A stretch of DNA of 14,644 nt. Origin: E44-bin32 sp034430595 (lineage in GTDB: Bacteria; Chloroflexota; Anaerolineae; Anaerolineales; E44-bin32). The notes below the pieces were generated by a model that saw only the letters and a program-made list of their open reading frames with translations, searched no databases and was not told the DNA's origin. Positions 7,521 to 13,023 of this stretch are shown piece by piece. Position 1 is the stretch's first letter; each line of letters opens with the position of its first letter. The stretch lies in contig DAOUEL010000083.1 of assembly GCA_034430595.1 (NCBI GenBank), positions 1 to 14,644 on the forward strand, read 5' to 3'. Position numbers and translations under genes: made by a program.

Positions 7521-7524
7521 CTCC
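7521..7524 (-). promoter_or_regulatory. Ribosome binding site of the permease gene
   Basis: GGAG on the minus strand, 5 nt before the GTG at 7515. It fixes the start of the permease and rules out the long upstream extension of the reading frame. Confidence 0.65.
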
Positions 7525-7536
7525 ATTAACCACAGC

Positions 7537-7560
7537 TGCCCCGCAGCAAACTCCGGGGCA
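7537..7560 (-). other. Hairpin just upstream of the permease ribosome binding site
   Basis: On the minus strand TGCCCCG and CGGGGCA form a perfect 7-bp stem around a 10-nt loop. The stem ends 12 nt before the GGAG of the permease. Its arms repeat the GCCCCG/CGGGGC sequence of the upstream terminator and of the 5' strand of the FMN aptamer, so it could compete in alternative pairings. A regulatory role is inferred only. Confidence 0.45.
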
Positions 7561-7598
7561 AGGGTCGATAGAGGACGCGCTTGGACGCTCAAACACAC

Positions 7599-7624
7599 GC
7601 CCCGAAGAGGAATCTCTTCGGGGC
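7599..7624 (-). terminator. Intrinsic terminator in the FMN riboswitch expression platform
   Basis: Perfect 11-bp stem GCCCCGAAGAG / CTCTTCGGGGC with a 4-nt loop, followed on the RNA by GUGUGUUU, an interrupted U-run. It lies 34 nt after the aptamer and 83 nt before the permease start. Its 5' arm GCCCCGAAG is the exact complement of CTTCGGGGC in the 5' strand of the aptamer (7780-7772). This gives a ready antiterminator when FMN is absent. The weak U-tract leaves some doubt about efficiency. Confidence 0.78.
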
Positions 7625-7658
7625 GGCAGAAATCGAGCGCGCGAACGCGTTTCTCGTT

Positions 7659-7782
7659 GCCTTCTCCTATCCGGACTATACCGTCGGCCCCGGACTCTCA
7701 CCGGATCCTGCGCATTCTGCGCTTGCGGGCTGTACCGCCGATCGGGAATTGGGCGTTTCCGCCCTCACCCTGCCCCGAAGGC
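7659..7782 (-). ncRNA. FMN riboswitch (RFN element)
   Basis: The minus-strand RNA carries the conserved blocks of the RFN element in order: the P1 strand GCCTTC with CGGGGCAGGGTGA, then AATTCCCGA, CGGCGGTA, AGCCCGCAAGC, GATCCGGTGAGA, GTCCGGGGCCGACGGTA, AGTCCGGATAGGAGAAGGC with the closing P1 strand GAAGGC. The whole is 124 nt. A 14-nt self-paired insertion (7764-7751, five base pairs with a GAAA loop) interrupts the P2 loop; without it the P2 sequence would read exactly the consensus GGGTGAAATTCCC. A promoter -10 box lies about 20 nt upstream and an intrinsic terminator downstream. Binding of FMN is known for this family to switch off flavin synthesis or uptake genes. Here it controls the permease - binding protein - ATPase unit. 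Confidence 0.97.
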
Positions 7783-7801
7783 ATGTCTTTGTAATAAAAG
7801 A

Positions 7802-7807
7802 ATTATA
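7802..7807 (-). promoter_or_regulatory. -10 box of the FMN-riboswitch operon promoter
   Basis: Perfect TATAAT on the minus strand, inside the block CTGACGTATAAT shared with the tsaE promoter. The expected start near 7795 leaves only about 13 nt before the P1 strand of the riboswitch, a fitting position for a riboswitch leader. No good -35 is seen at 16-18 nt; the nearest candidates are poor. Confidence 0.65.
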
Positions 7808-7958
7808 CGTCAGATTGTGCCAGGCTGACGACCTTTCGCCTGCGTTGAATGTCATCAGCAGTTGCGCTGATAATCTTGTCTGAGAAGGAATCAACCGGGA
7901 AGTTCCCCGGCCGATCAGATGTTGGTGGTGAATCCTTTTCCCAATGGCTCGTTTCCGC
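7808..7958. other. Gene-free stretch between the riboswitch promoter and phoU
   Basis: Together with the riboswitch leader this is part of a 443-nt gap without a gene (7516-7958). This part holds only a short hairpin (7895-7910, five G-C pairs) downstream of phoU with no T-run, and upstream sequence of the riboswitch promoter. No small gene with a convincing start is seen. Confidence 0.5.
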
Positions 7959-8624
7959 TCAGACGTTCAATTCCTGCATGTCTCCGGTCGTCATGAAGAT
8001 GACCCGCTCGGCGATGTTTGTCACCCGATCACCGATGCGTTCCAGGTTATGGGCGCACCACAGGAGGTAGGTGGCGCGCTCGACGCTGTCAGGTTTTACT
8101 GCCATGATCTCCACCAGTTCGTCAAAGATTGCCCGGTAGAGATGATCAACTTCCTCATCACGCCCGGCGATGTTGCGTGCTTTCTGTTCATCACGCTCGA
8201 TGAAAGCATCGAGGCTCTCGCGCAGCATGCTGCGCGAGAGCTGCGCCATGCGTGGGATATCGATCAGGGGTTTCAGCAGCGGTTCATCACCCATGCGAAT
8301 AACAGTCTTGGCGATACCAGCGGCATGATCGCCCATACGCTCCATATCGACCACAATGTTCATGCTGGCGATTACCGCTCGCAGATCGCCGGCGGTCGGC
8401 TGCTGGGTCGCGATTAGCGTCAGGCAGGCTTCCTCCACTTCAAAGCGCAGGCGGTTGATGCCCTCATCATTCTCGATCACATCTTGAGCTAGCACCTGGT
8501 CACGTTCCTGCAGGCTCTTCAGCGCATTTGCAATGGCCTGATCGACCATGTCACCCAGCTTCAGGATGTTGTCGACGATTTGCTTAAATTCTCGATCGTA
8601 GATTGTCCGCAATCCACCAGGCAT
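7959..8624 (-). CDS. phoU: Phosphate signalling protein PhoU
   Basis: Cytoplasmic two-repeat helical protein of 221 residues that links the Pst transporter to phosphate signalling and dampens uptake. Each repeat has the metal-binding E-x3-D motif of the family: E95-RMG-D99 in MNIVVDMERMGDHAAGIAK, and E195-RIG-D199 in HNLERIGDRVTNIAERV. The length is normal. The frame is open to 8720, but the ATG at 8624 is preceded by GAGGAG at an ideal 6-nt distance and gives the usual MxxxLRTxYDREF N-terminus. It lies 19 nt after pstB on the same strand; no sensor kinase or response regulator gene is in the window. Confidence 0.96.
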   Translation of the reverse strand: MPGGLRTIYDREFKQIVDNILKLGDMVDQAIANALKSLQERDQVLAQDVIENDEGINRLRFEVEEACLTLIATQQPTAGDLRAVIASMNIVVDMERMGDHAAGIAKTVIRMGDEPLLKPLIDIPRMAQLSRSMLRESLDAFIERDEQKARNIAGRDEEVDHLYRAIFDELVEIMAVKPDSVERATYLLWCAHNLERIGDRVTNIAERVIFMTTGDMQELNV

Positions 8625-8630
8625 GCTTAA

Positions 8631-8636
8631 CTCCTC
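8631..8636 (-). promoter_or_regulatory. Ribosome binding site of phoU
   Basis: GAGGAG on the minus strand, 6 nt before the ATG at 8624. It decides the phoU start against the longer open frame, and shows that internal operon genes here use Shine-Dalgarno sites while the first genes do not. Confidence 0.8.
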
Positions 8637-8643
8637 ACCCGCG

Positions 8644-9414
8644 TCATCCGACGCGCCCCGTGACGTAGGCTTCCGTCCGATCCTGCGCTGGGCGGGTAAA
8701 GATCGTCCTGGTTTCATCAAATTCCACCAGTTCGCCCAGCCAGAATAATCCAGTCCGATCGGAAACTCGCGCCGCCTGCTGCATATTGTGGGTTACGATG
8801 ACGATTGTGTAGTCTTCCTTCAATTGGCTCATCAGGTCTTCGATTTCAAGTGTCGCAATCGGATCAAGAGCTGAGGTTGGTTCATCCATCAAAATGATTT
8901 CTGGTTTAACCGCCAGTACTCTCGCGATGCACAGACGCTGCTGCTCACCGAGTGAGAGTTCGAATGCATCCTTGCTCACTTGGTCCGCGACTTCATTCCA
9001 GAGCGCCGCTCTCCGCAAAGAACGTTCGACGATTTCTTCGAGCTCTGGGCGGCTGGAAGCCAGTCCGAGAATCCGTGGTCCAAAGGCGACATTATCAAAA
9101 ACCGATTGTGGAAAAGGGTTCGGTTTTTGAAACACCATCCCTACCCGTTGGCGGAGATCAACCGGGTCAAGATCTGAGCGGTAGATATCGATCCCATCGA
9201 TGAGCACCTCACCCTCGATCTGGGTGCCGGGGATTGTATCGTTCATCCGATTCAGACAACGGAGGAAGGTCGATTTGCCACAGCCTGAGGGTCCGATCAG
9301 CGCGGTGATCTCACGGGCACGCATATCAATCGAGATCTCGCTCAGCGCGCGCACTTTTCCGTAGTAGAAATTTAACGACCGGACGGAAATCTTGGGGGCT
9401 TCATGGGCCAGCAT
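8644..9414 (-). CDS. pstB: Phosphate ABC transporter ATPase PstB (first copy, unusual signature motif)
   Basis: Nucleotide-binding subunit of the phosphate importer, 256 residues. Walker A GPSGCGKST is at 41-49, Q-loop Q96 in the PstB-typical MVFQKPNPFP, Walker B ILMDE ending at E178, and the H-loop H209 in IVTHNMQQAAR. The C-terminus TGRVG matches the family. The ABC signature reads LSLGE (153-157) instead of the usual PstB LSGGQ. LSLGEQQR occurs as a working signature in some other ABC families, so it need not be inactive. The frame is open to 9483, but the ATG at 9414 gives the normal N-terminus and lies 6 nt after a TACAAT box, with no Shine-Dalgarno. It forms a leftward unit with phoU, apart from the pstSCA genes. 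Confidence 0.95.
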   Translation of the reverse strand: MLAHEAPKISVRSLNFYYGKVRALSEISIDMRAREITALIGPSGCGKSTFLRCLNRMNDTIPGTQIEGEVLIDGIDIYRSDLDPVDLRQRVGMVFQKPNPFPQSVFDNVAFGPRILGLASSRPELEEIVERSLRRAALWNEVADQVSKDAFELSLGEQQRLCIARVLAVKPEIILMDEPTSALDPIATLEIEDLMSQLKEDYTIVIVTHNMQQAARVSDRTGLFWLGELVEFDETRTIFTRPAQDRTEAYVTGRVG

Positions 9415-9420
9415 AGCCGC

Positions 9421-9426
9421 ATTGTA
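9421..9426 (-). promoter_or_regulatory. -10 box of the pstB-phoU promoter
   Basis: TACAAT on the minus strand ending 6 nt before the ATG at 9414. No Shine-Dalgarno lies in between, so a leaderless transcript is expected. No clear -35 hexamer is seen at normal spacing. Confidence 0.5.
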
Positions 9427-9465
9427 CACCAACTCTGAAGGTGGAATTTCGCAGGCAGAACTCGT

Positions 9466-9494
9466 TTGAGCCCTACTTCGCACGCGCGTATAAT
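9466..9494 (+). promoter_or_regulatory. Promoter of pstS-pstC-pstA-pstB'
   Basis: TTGAGC (9466-9471), a 17-nt spacer and a perfect TATAAT (9489-9494), the best sigma-70-type promoter in the window. The -10 ends 6 nt before the GTG at 9501, so transcription should begin at or next to the start codon. The flanking CGTATAAT is shared with the tsaE and riboswitch promoters. Confidence 0.75.
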
Positions 9495-9500
9495 CAGCAT

Positions 9501-10397
9501 GTGATCAAACCTTTCAAGCTAGTTGCCATCGTACTGCTCTCGATCACTTCAATGGTCCTCCTGATCTCTTGCCAGCCACAGCCAGGTGCGGAAGCAGCTG
9601 CTGGAGCGAGTGCGACGATCGAAAATAAAGGGTCTGATACGATCGTCAACCTGGCCCTGGCCTGGGCTGAGGAATACCAGACCATCGAACCGGATGTCCG
9701 AATTTCTGTTACTGGCGGTGGCTCGGGGACCGGGATCGCGGCGCTGATCAACGGTACGGTAGATATCGCCAATGCCTCACGTAAAATCAAGAGCGAGGAA
9801 GAGCAGGAGGCTCAGGCCAACGGTATCGCCCCGGTTGAGTTCGTGATCGCACGCGATGCAATCGCCGTTATCGTAAACCCTGACAATCCAGTTAATCAGC
9901 TCACCCTTCAGCAAATCTCAGATATCTACAGTGGGAAGATCAACAATTGGATGGAGGTTGGCGGGGAAGACCGACCCATCGTCCGGCTATCGCGCGAAAC
10001 CAATTCGGGAACTCATGTCTATTTCCTCGAGAATGTTCTTCGCCTTGGTCAGAAGGATAATCACACCTTGTTTTCAACCGACACACTCCTGCTGCCTTCC
10101 TCAGAAGGGATCACAGCTGAGATCCGGCAGAACCCGAATGCGCTTGGCTATGATGGCCTTGGCTATGTGACCGATGATGTCAAAATCGTGGCTGTTGCTC
10201 CCGACGCGAACAGCCCTTCCGTCCCACCTTCGGTGGAGACGGTGAACAACGGGGAATACCCGATCGCGCGTGATCTTTACATGTACACGGCCGGAGAACC
10301 GCAGGGGGCGGTGAAGGTTTACATGGAATGGATCCTTTCACCCGCGGCCCAGCAAATTGTTAAAGAATTGGGTTTTGTACCGCTTCAGAAGGAATAG
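9501..10397 (+). CDS. pstS: Phosphate-binding lipoprotein PstS
   Basis: Extracytoplasmic phosphate receptor of the Pst importer, 298 residues. MIKPFKLVAIVLLSITSMVL is the signal sequence, with lipobox LISC (Cys24). Phosphate-binding segments of the PstS fold are KGSDT near 43-47, GGGSGTG near 71-77, the SRETNSGTH loop that contacts phosphate, and a C-terminal SPAAQQIVKELGFVPL typical of the family. The frame is open from 9441, but that extension would be charged sequence before the signal peptide and would cover the promoter. The GTG at 9501 gives a clean signal peptide. No Shine-Dalgarno is present; the start codon coincides with the predicted transcription start. It is first in pstS-pstC-pstA-pstB'. 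Confidence 0.95.
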   Translation: MIKPFKLVAIVLLSITSMVLLISCQPQPGAEAAAGASATIENKGSDTIVNLALAWAEEYQTIEPDVRISVTGGGSGTGIAALINGTVDIANASRKIKSEEEQEAQANGIAPVEFVIARDAIAVIVNPDNPVNQLTLQQISDIYSGKINNWMEVGGEDRPIVRLSRETNSGTHVYFLENVLRLGQKDNHTLFSTDTLLLPSSEGITAEIRQNPNALGYDGLGYVTDDVKIVAVAPDANSPSVPPSVETVNNGEYPIARDLYMYTAGEPQGAVKVYMEWILSPAAQQIVKELGFVPLQKE

Positions 10398-10401
10398 GGC
10401 T

Positions 10402-11295
10402 ATGCGTGCAAGAAACATCGGCGAATTGATGATCACGGCCCTGATCAGGACGACTGGGTACTCTGCAATCGTCTTCGTCACGATGATTTTTATCTTCCTG
10501 CTGCGGGAGGGTGCGCCGGCGCTGACCGAAGTAAAACTGGCGAATTTCATGCAGCTGCGCTGGTACCCGATTGAGGATTATTTTGGACTACTGCCGCTGA
10601 TCGGCGGCAGCTTGCTGGTCACCTTTGGCGCGGCGCTCTTTGCCGTGCCGCTGGGGATCGCCAGCGCAGTATTCATTGCCGAAATTGCTCCACGCTGGGC
10701 GCGCGAGATTCTCAAACCACTGGTCGAGGTGCTCGGCGGTCTGCCTTCAGTTATGCTCGGATTCATCGGGATCCTGATTATCGCACCGGCCATCCGCACC
10801 CTGCTGAACATTCCCACCGGGCTAACCGCCTTCACCGGCGCCCTGCTGCTGGGCGGCATGGCCATTCCAACCATCGTCAGCGTGGCCGAGGATGCCCTCG
10901 ACGCTGTGCCTAAAACCTACCGTGATGCAGCGCTGGCAATGGGCGCCACTCGCTGGCAGACAATCTGGCGCGTGACGCTTCCGGCAGCACGTTCAGGTGT
11001 GCTAACGGCGGTCATGCTCGGCGTCGGAAGAGCGATCGGCGAGACGATGACTGTGATGATGGTGACCGGCAACGCGCCGGTCTTCCCGACCGGGCTTTCT
11101 AATTTGTTCAAACCCGTGCGAACGATGACGGCTACGATCGCCGCAGAGATGGGCGAAGTCGCGAATGGCAGTGTCCACTACCATGTGCTCTTTTACATCG
11201 GCATCGTACTTTTCCTCATCTCACTCATCGTCAATCTGGCGGCGGCCAGTGTCGTCTTCCGACAGCGCAAGCGCGCTGAGCGGATTCTCTCTTGA
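10402..11295 (+). CDS. pstC: Phosphate ABC transporter permease PstC
   Basis: Inner-membrane channel subunit of the phosphate importer, 297 residues with about six hydrophobic segments. It has the PstC-typical N-terminal region around YSAIVFVTMIFIFLLREG and WYPIEDYFGLLPLIGGSL. The ATPase-docking loop is ALAMGATRWQTIWRVTLPAA, and PstC-like GVGRAIGETMTVMMVTGN follows. The ATG at 10402 is preferred over the upstream open frame (from 10357), which overlaps pstS; AAGGAA lies about 8 nt upstream. It starts 4 nt after the pstS stop and its own stop sits at the edge of pstA. Confidence 0.95.
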   Translation: MRARNIGELMITALIRTTGYSAIVFVTMIFIFLLREGAPALTEVKLANFMQLRWYPIEDYFGLLPLIGGSLLVTFGAALFAVPLGIASAVFIAEIAPRWAREILKPLVEVLGGLPSVMLGFIGILIIAPAIRTLLNIPTGLTAFTGALLLGGMAIPTIVSVAEDALDAVPKTYRDAALAMGATRWQTIWRVTLPAARSGVLTAVMLGVGRAIGETMTVMMVTGNAPVFPTGLSNLFKPVRTMTATIAAEMGEVANGSVHYHVLFYIGIVLFLISLIVNLAAASVVFRQRKRAERILS

Positions 11296-11312
11296 GAGTG
11301 CAGCGAGATAGT

Positions 11313-12203
11313 ATGCAAACGACGATTCAGACCGAGAAACAACGTGGAATCTCCTCCGCCCGGCGGAAGCTGGTTCAGCGGTTGGGGTTCGCCGGAATCT
11401 CGCTTGCCGCCCTGCTCACGGTGGCGCCCATTGTACTTATCGTCATCCACATCTACTCCAATGGCCTGCCAGCGATCTCATGGGAGTTTATCAGCGCCAT
11501 GCCGCGCGAGGGCATGCGCGCTGGCGGCATTCTGCCGGCCATCATCGGCACCTTCTGGCTCACACTTGGGACAGCGGTTGTTGCAGTCCCGCTCGGAGTT
11601 GGTGCAGCGATCTACCTGGCCGAGTATGCGCCGGACAACCGCTGGACCCGCACGATCCGCATTGCCATCATCAACCTGGCCGGCATACCTTCCGTCGTGT
11701 ACGGGTTGTTCGGACTCGGGCTTTTCGTGCTCTTTCTCAGGTTCGGCACCAGCCTCTTAGCAGGTTCACTGACCCTGGCGATTATGACCCTTCCCATCAT
11801 CATCAGCACGGCCGAAGAAGCGCTGCGAGCGGTACCGAACAGTTTCCGGGTCGTGAGCATCTCTCTTGGAGGCACCCAGTGGCAGACCATCCGTAAGGTC
11901 ATCCTGCCCCAGGCGCTGCCCGGAATCCTGACTGGCGTCATCCTCGGTCTCGAGCGAGCCGCCGGCGAGACGGCTCCCATCCTCTTCACCGTCGCAGCAT
12001 TCTTCCTGCCGCGCCTGCCCAATTCGATCTTTGATGCCAGCATGGCCCTGCCATACCACCTGTTCGTGATCTCCACCCAGGTTCCAAGCATGCCAATCCG
12101 TATCCAGTATGGCACCGCAGTGGTCCTGCTGACCTTTGTTTTAGGGATGAATGCCATCGCAACCGTGATTCGCTCACGGGCAAGGGCCCACCGGCAATGG
12201 TGA
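11313..12203 (+). CDS. pstA: Phosphate ABC transporter permease PstA
   Basis: Second membrane subunit of the phosphate importer, 296 residues from the chosen start. Family features are the EGMRAGGILPAIIGTFWLT segment, IPSVVYGLFGLGLFV, the coupling loop SISLGGTQWQTIRKVILPQA, and the GLERAAGETAPILFT segment. The start is uncertain. A TTG at 11292 overlaps the pstC stop (TTGA), a GTG lies at 11298 and an ATG at 11313. ATG is chosen because the added residues are charged and not part of the conserved domain and no site favours the others. The gene ends 7 nt inside the second pstB, indicating coupled translation. Confidence 0.93.
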   Translation: MQTTIQTEKQRGISSARRKLVQRLGFAGISLAALLTVAPIVLIVIHIYSNGLPAISWEFISAMPREGMRAGGILPAIIGTFWLTLGTAVVAVPLGVGAAIYLAEYAPDNRWTRTIRIAIINLAGIPSVVYGLFGLGLFVLFLRFGTSLLAGSLTLAIMTLPIIISTAEEALRAVPNSFRVVSISLGGTQWQTIRKVILPQALPGILTGVILGLERAAGETAPILFTVAAFFLPRLPNSIFDASMALPYHLFVISTQVPSMPIRIQYGTAVVLLTFVLGMNAIATVIRSRARAHRQW

Positions 12204-12997
12204 TCCGTAGAACCGGCACGCAGGCGGCTTCGCCCGAGCAGGCGATCAAGATCAAGATTGAGGATCTCTCGGTCTCATACTCGGATGGCACCGAATCACT
12301 GCGCGGGGTCGATTTACTGATTCCGGAGAAAGCGGTCACCGTGCTTTTCGGTCCTGCCGGCGGCGGCAAGTCAACGCTGCTCAGGATGATCAACCGCTTG
12401 AATGACCTGGCAGATGTGACCGAAGTGCACGGCCACGTCTGGCTCGACGGTCAAGATGTTCTCTCACCGGAGACGGATGTAATCGCACTCCGCCGGCGAG
12501 TCGGTATGGTCTTCGCCCGGCCGGTGGTCCTTCCAATGAGCGTTCGCCGCAACCTGACCTATGGCCTGGAGCTGAGTGGTGAGCATGATGCAGAATTCCT
12601 ACGGGGTGCGGTCGAGCGCAGCTTACGCGCAGCCGCATTGTGGGAAGAAGTGCAGGACCGCCTCGATGAACCAGCCAGTTCGCTTTCCGGTGGCCAGCAG
12701 CAGCGGCTCTGCCTGGCCCGTTCTTTGGTGCTCGAGCCAGACGTCATCCTGCTGGATGAACCGACTTCAGGGCTTGACCCGATCTCAACCGGCAAGGTTG
12801 AAACCTCCCTGGCACTGCTGAAGCAGGACTATACGATTGTCCTCGTCCCCCACTCCATCCAGCAGGCTGCGCGTACGGCTGACTTCGCCGCATTCTTCCT
12901 GGGTGGAGAGCTGGTCGAGTATGCACCAGGCCGGCAAATCTTTACCAATCCCCAGCATGAACGTACGGAGGACTATGTCGAAGGTCGTTTTGGCTGA
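12197..12997 (+). CDS. pstB: Second PstB-like ATPase with altered Q-loop
   Basis: Nucleotide-binding subunit of 266 residues, encoded directly after pstA and overlapping it by 7 nt. It keeps Walker A (GPAGGGKST, 52-60), signature LSGGQ (163-167), Walker B ILLDE with E188, and H-loop H219. The Q-loop glutamine is replaced by Ala107 (MVFARP where PstB has MVFQKP or MVFQRP), and the H-loop context is VPHS rather than VTHN. The C-terminus ERTEDYVEGRFG is PstB-like. It differs from the canonical pstB in the leftward unit in many positions, so it is an old paralogue rather than a recent copy. It may pair with the other PstB on the PstC-PstA channel. A role as a less active or regulatory partner is inferred. 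Confidence 0.93.
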   Translation: MVIRRTGTQAASPEQAIKIKIEDLSVSYSDGTESLRGVDLLIPEKAVTVLFGPAGGGKSTLLRMINRLNDLADVTEVHGHVWLDGQDVLSPETDVIALRRRVGMVFARPVVLPMSVRRNLTYGLELSGEHDAEFLRGAVERSLRAAALWEEVQDRLDEPASSLSGGQQQRLCLARSLVLEPDVILLDEPTSGLDPISTGKVETSLALLKQDYTIVLVPHSIQQAARTADFAAFFLGGELVEYAPGRQIFTNPQHERTEDYVEGRFG

Positions 12998-13023
12998 GAC
13001 CTCCACTGGTTATTCCACGAACC

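Noticed and set aside
7516..7701. Long N-terminal extension of the permease reading frame through the terminator and riboswitch region
   Set aside because: The extension covers the terminator and the 3' part of the FMN aptamer, is Arg-rich without membrane character, and ignores the well-placed GGAG before the GTG at 7515.
7659..7782. TPP riboswitch, expected because the transporter resembles ThiXYZ
   Set aside because: The conserved TPP blocks (CUGAGA, GGGUGC/CCUGAUC arrangement) are absent, whereas all FMN aptamer blocks are present in order.
7895..7910. Intrinsic terminator after phoU
   Set aside because: The stem is five G-C pairs with a tight loop and no T-run follows on the minus strand.
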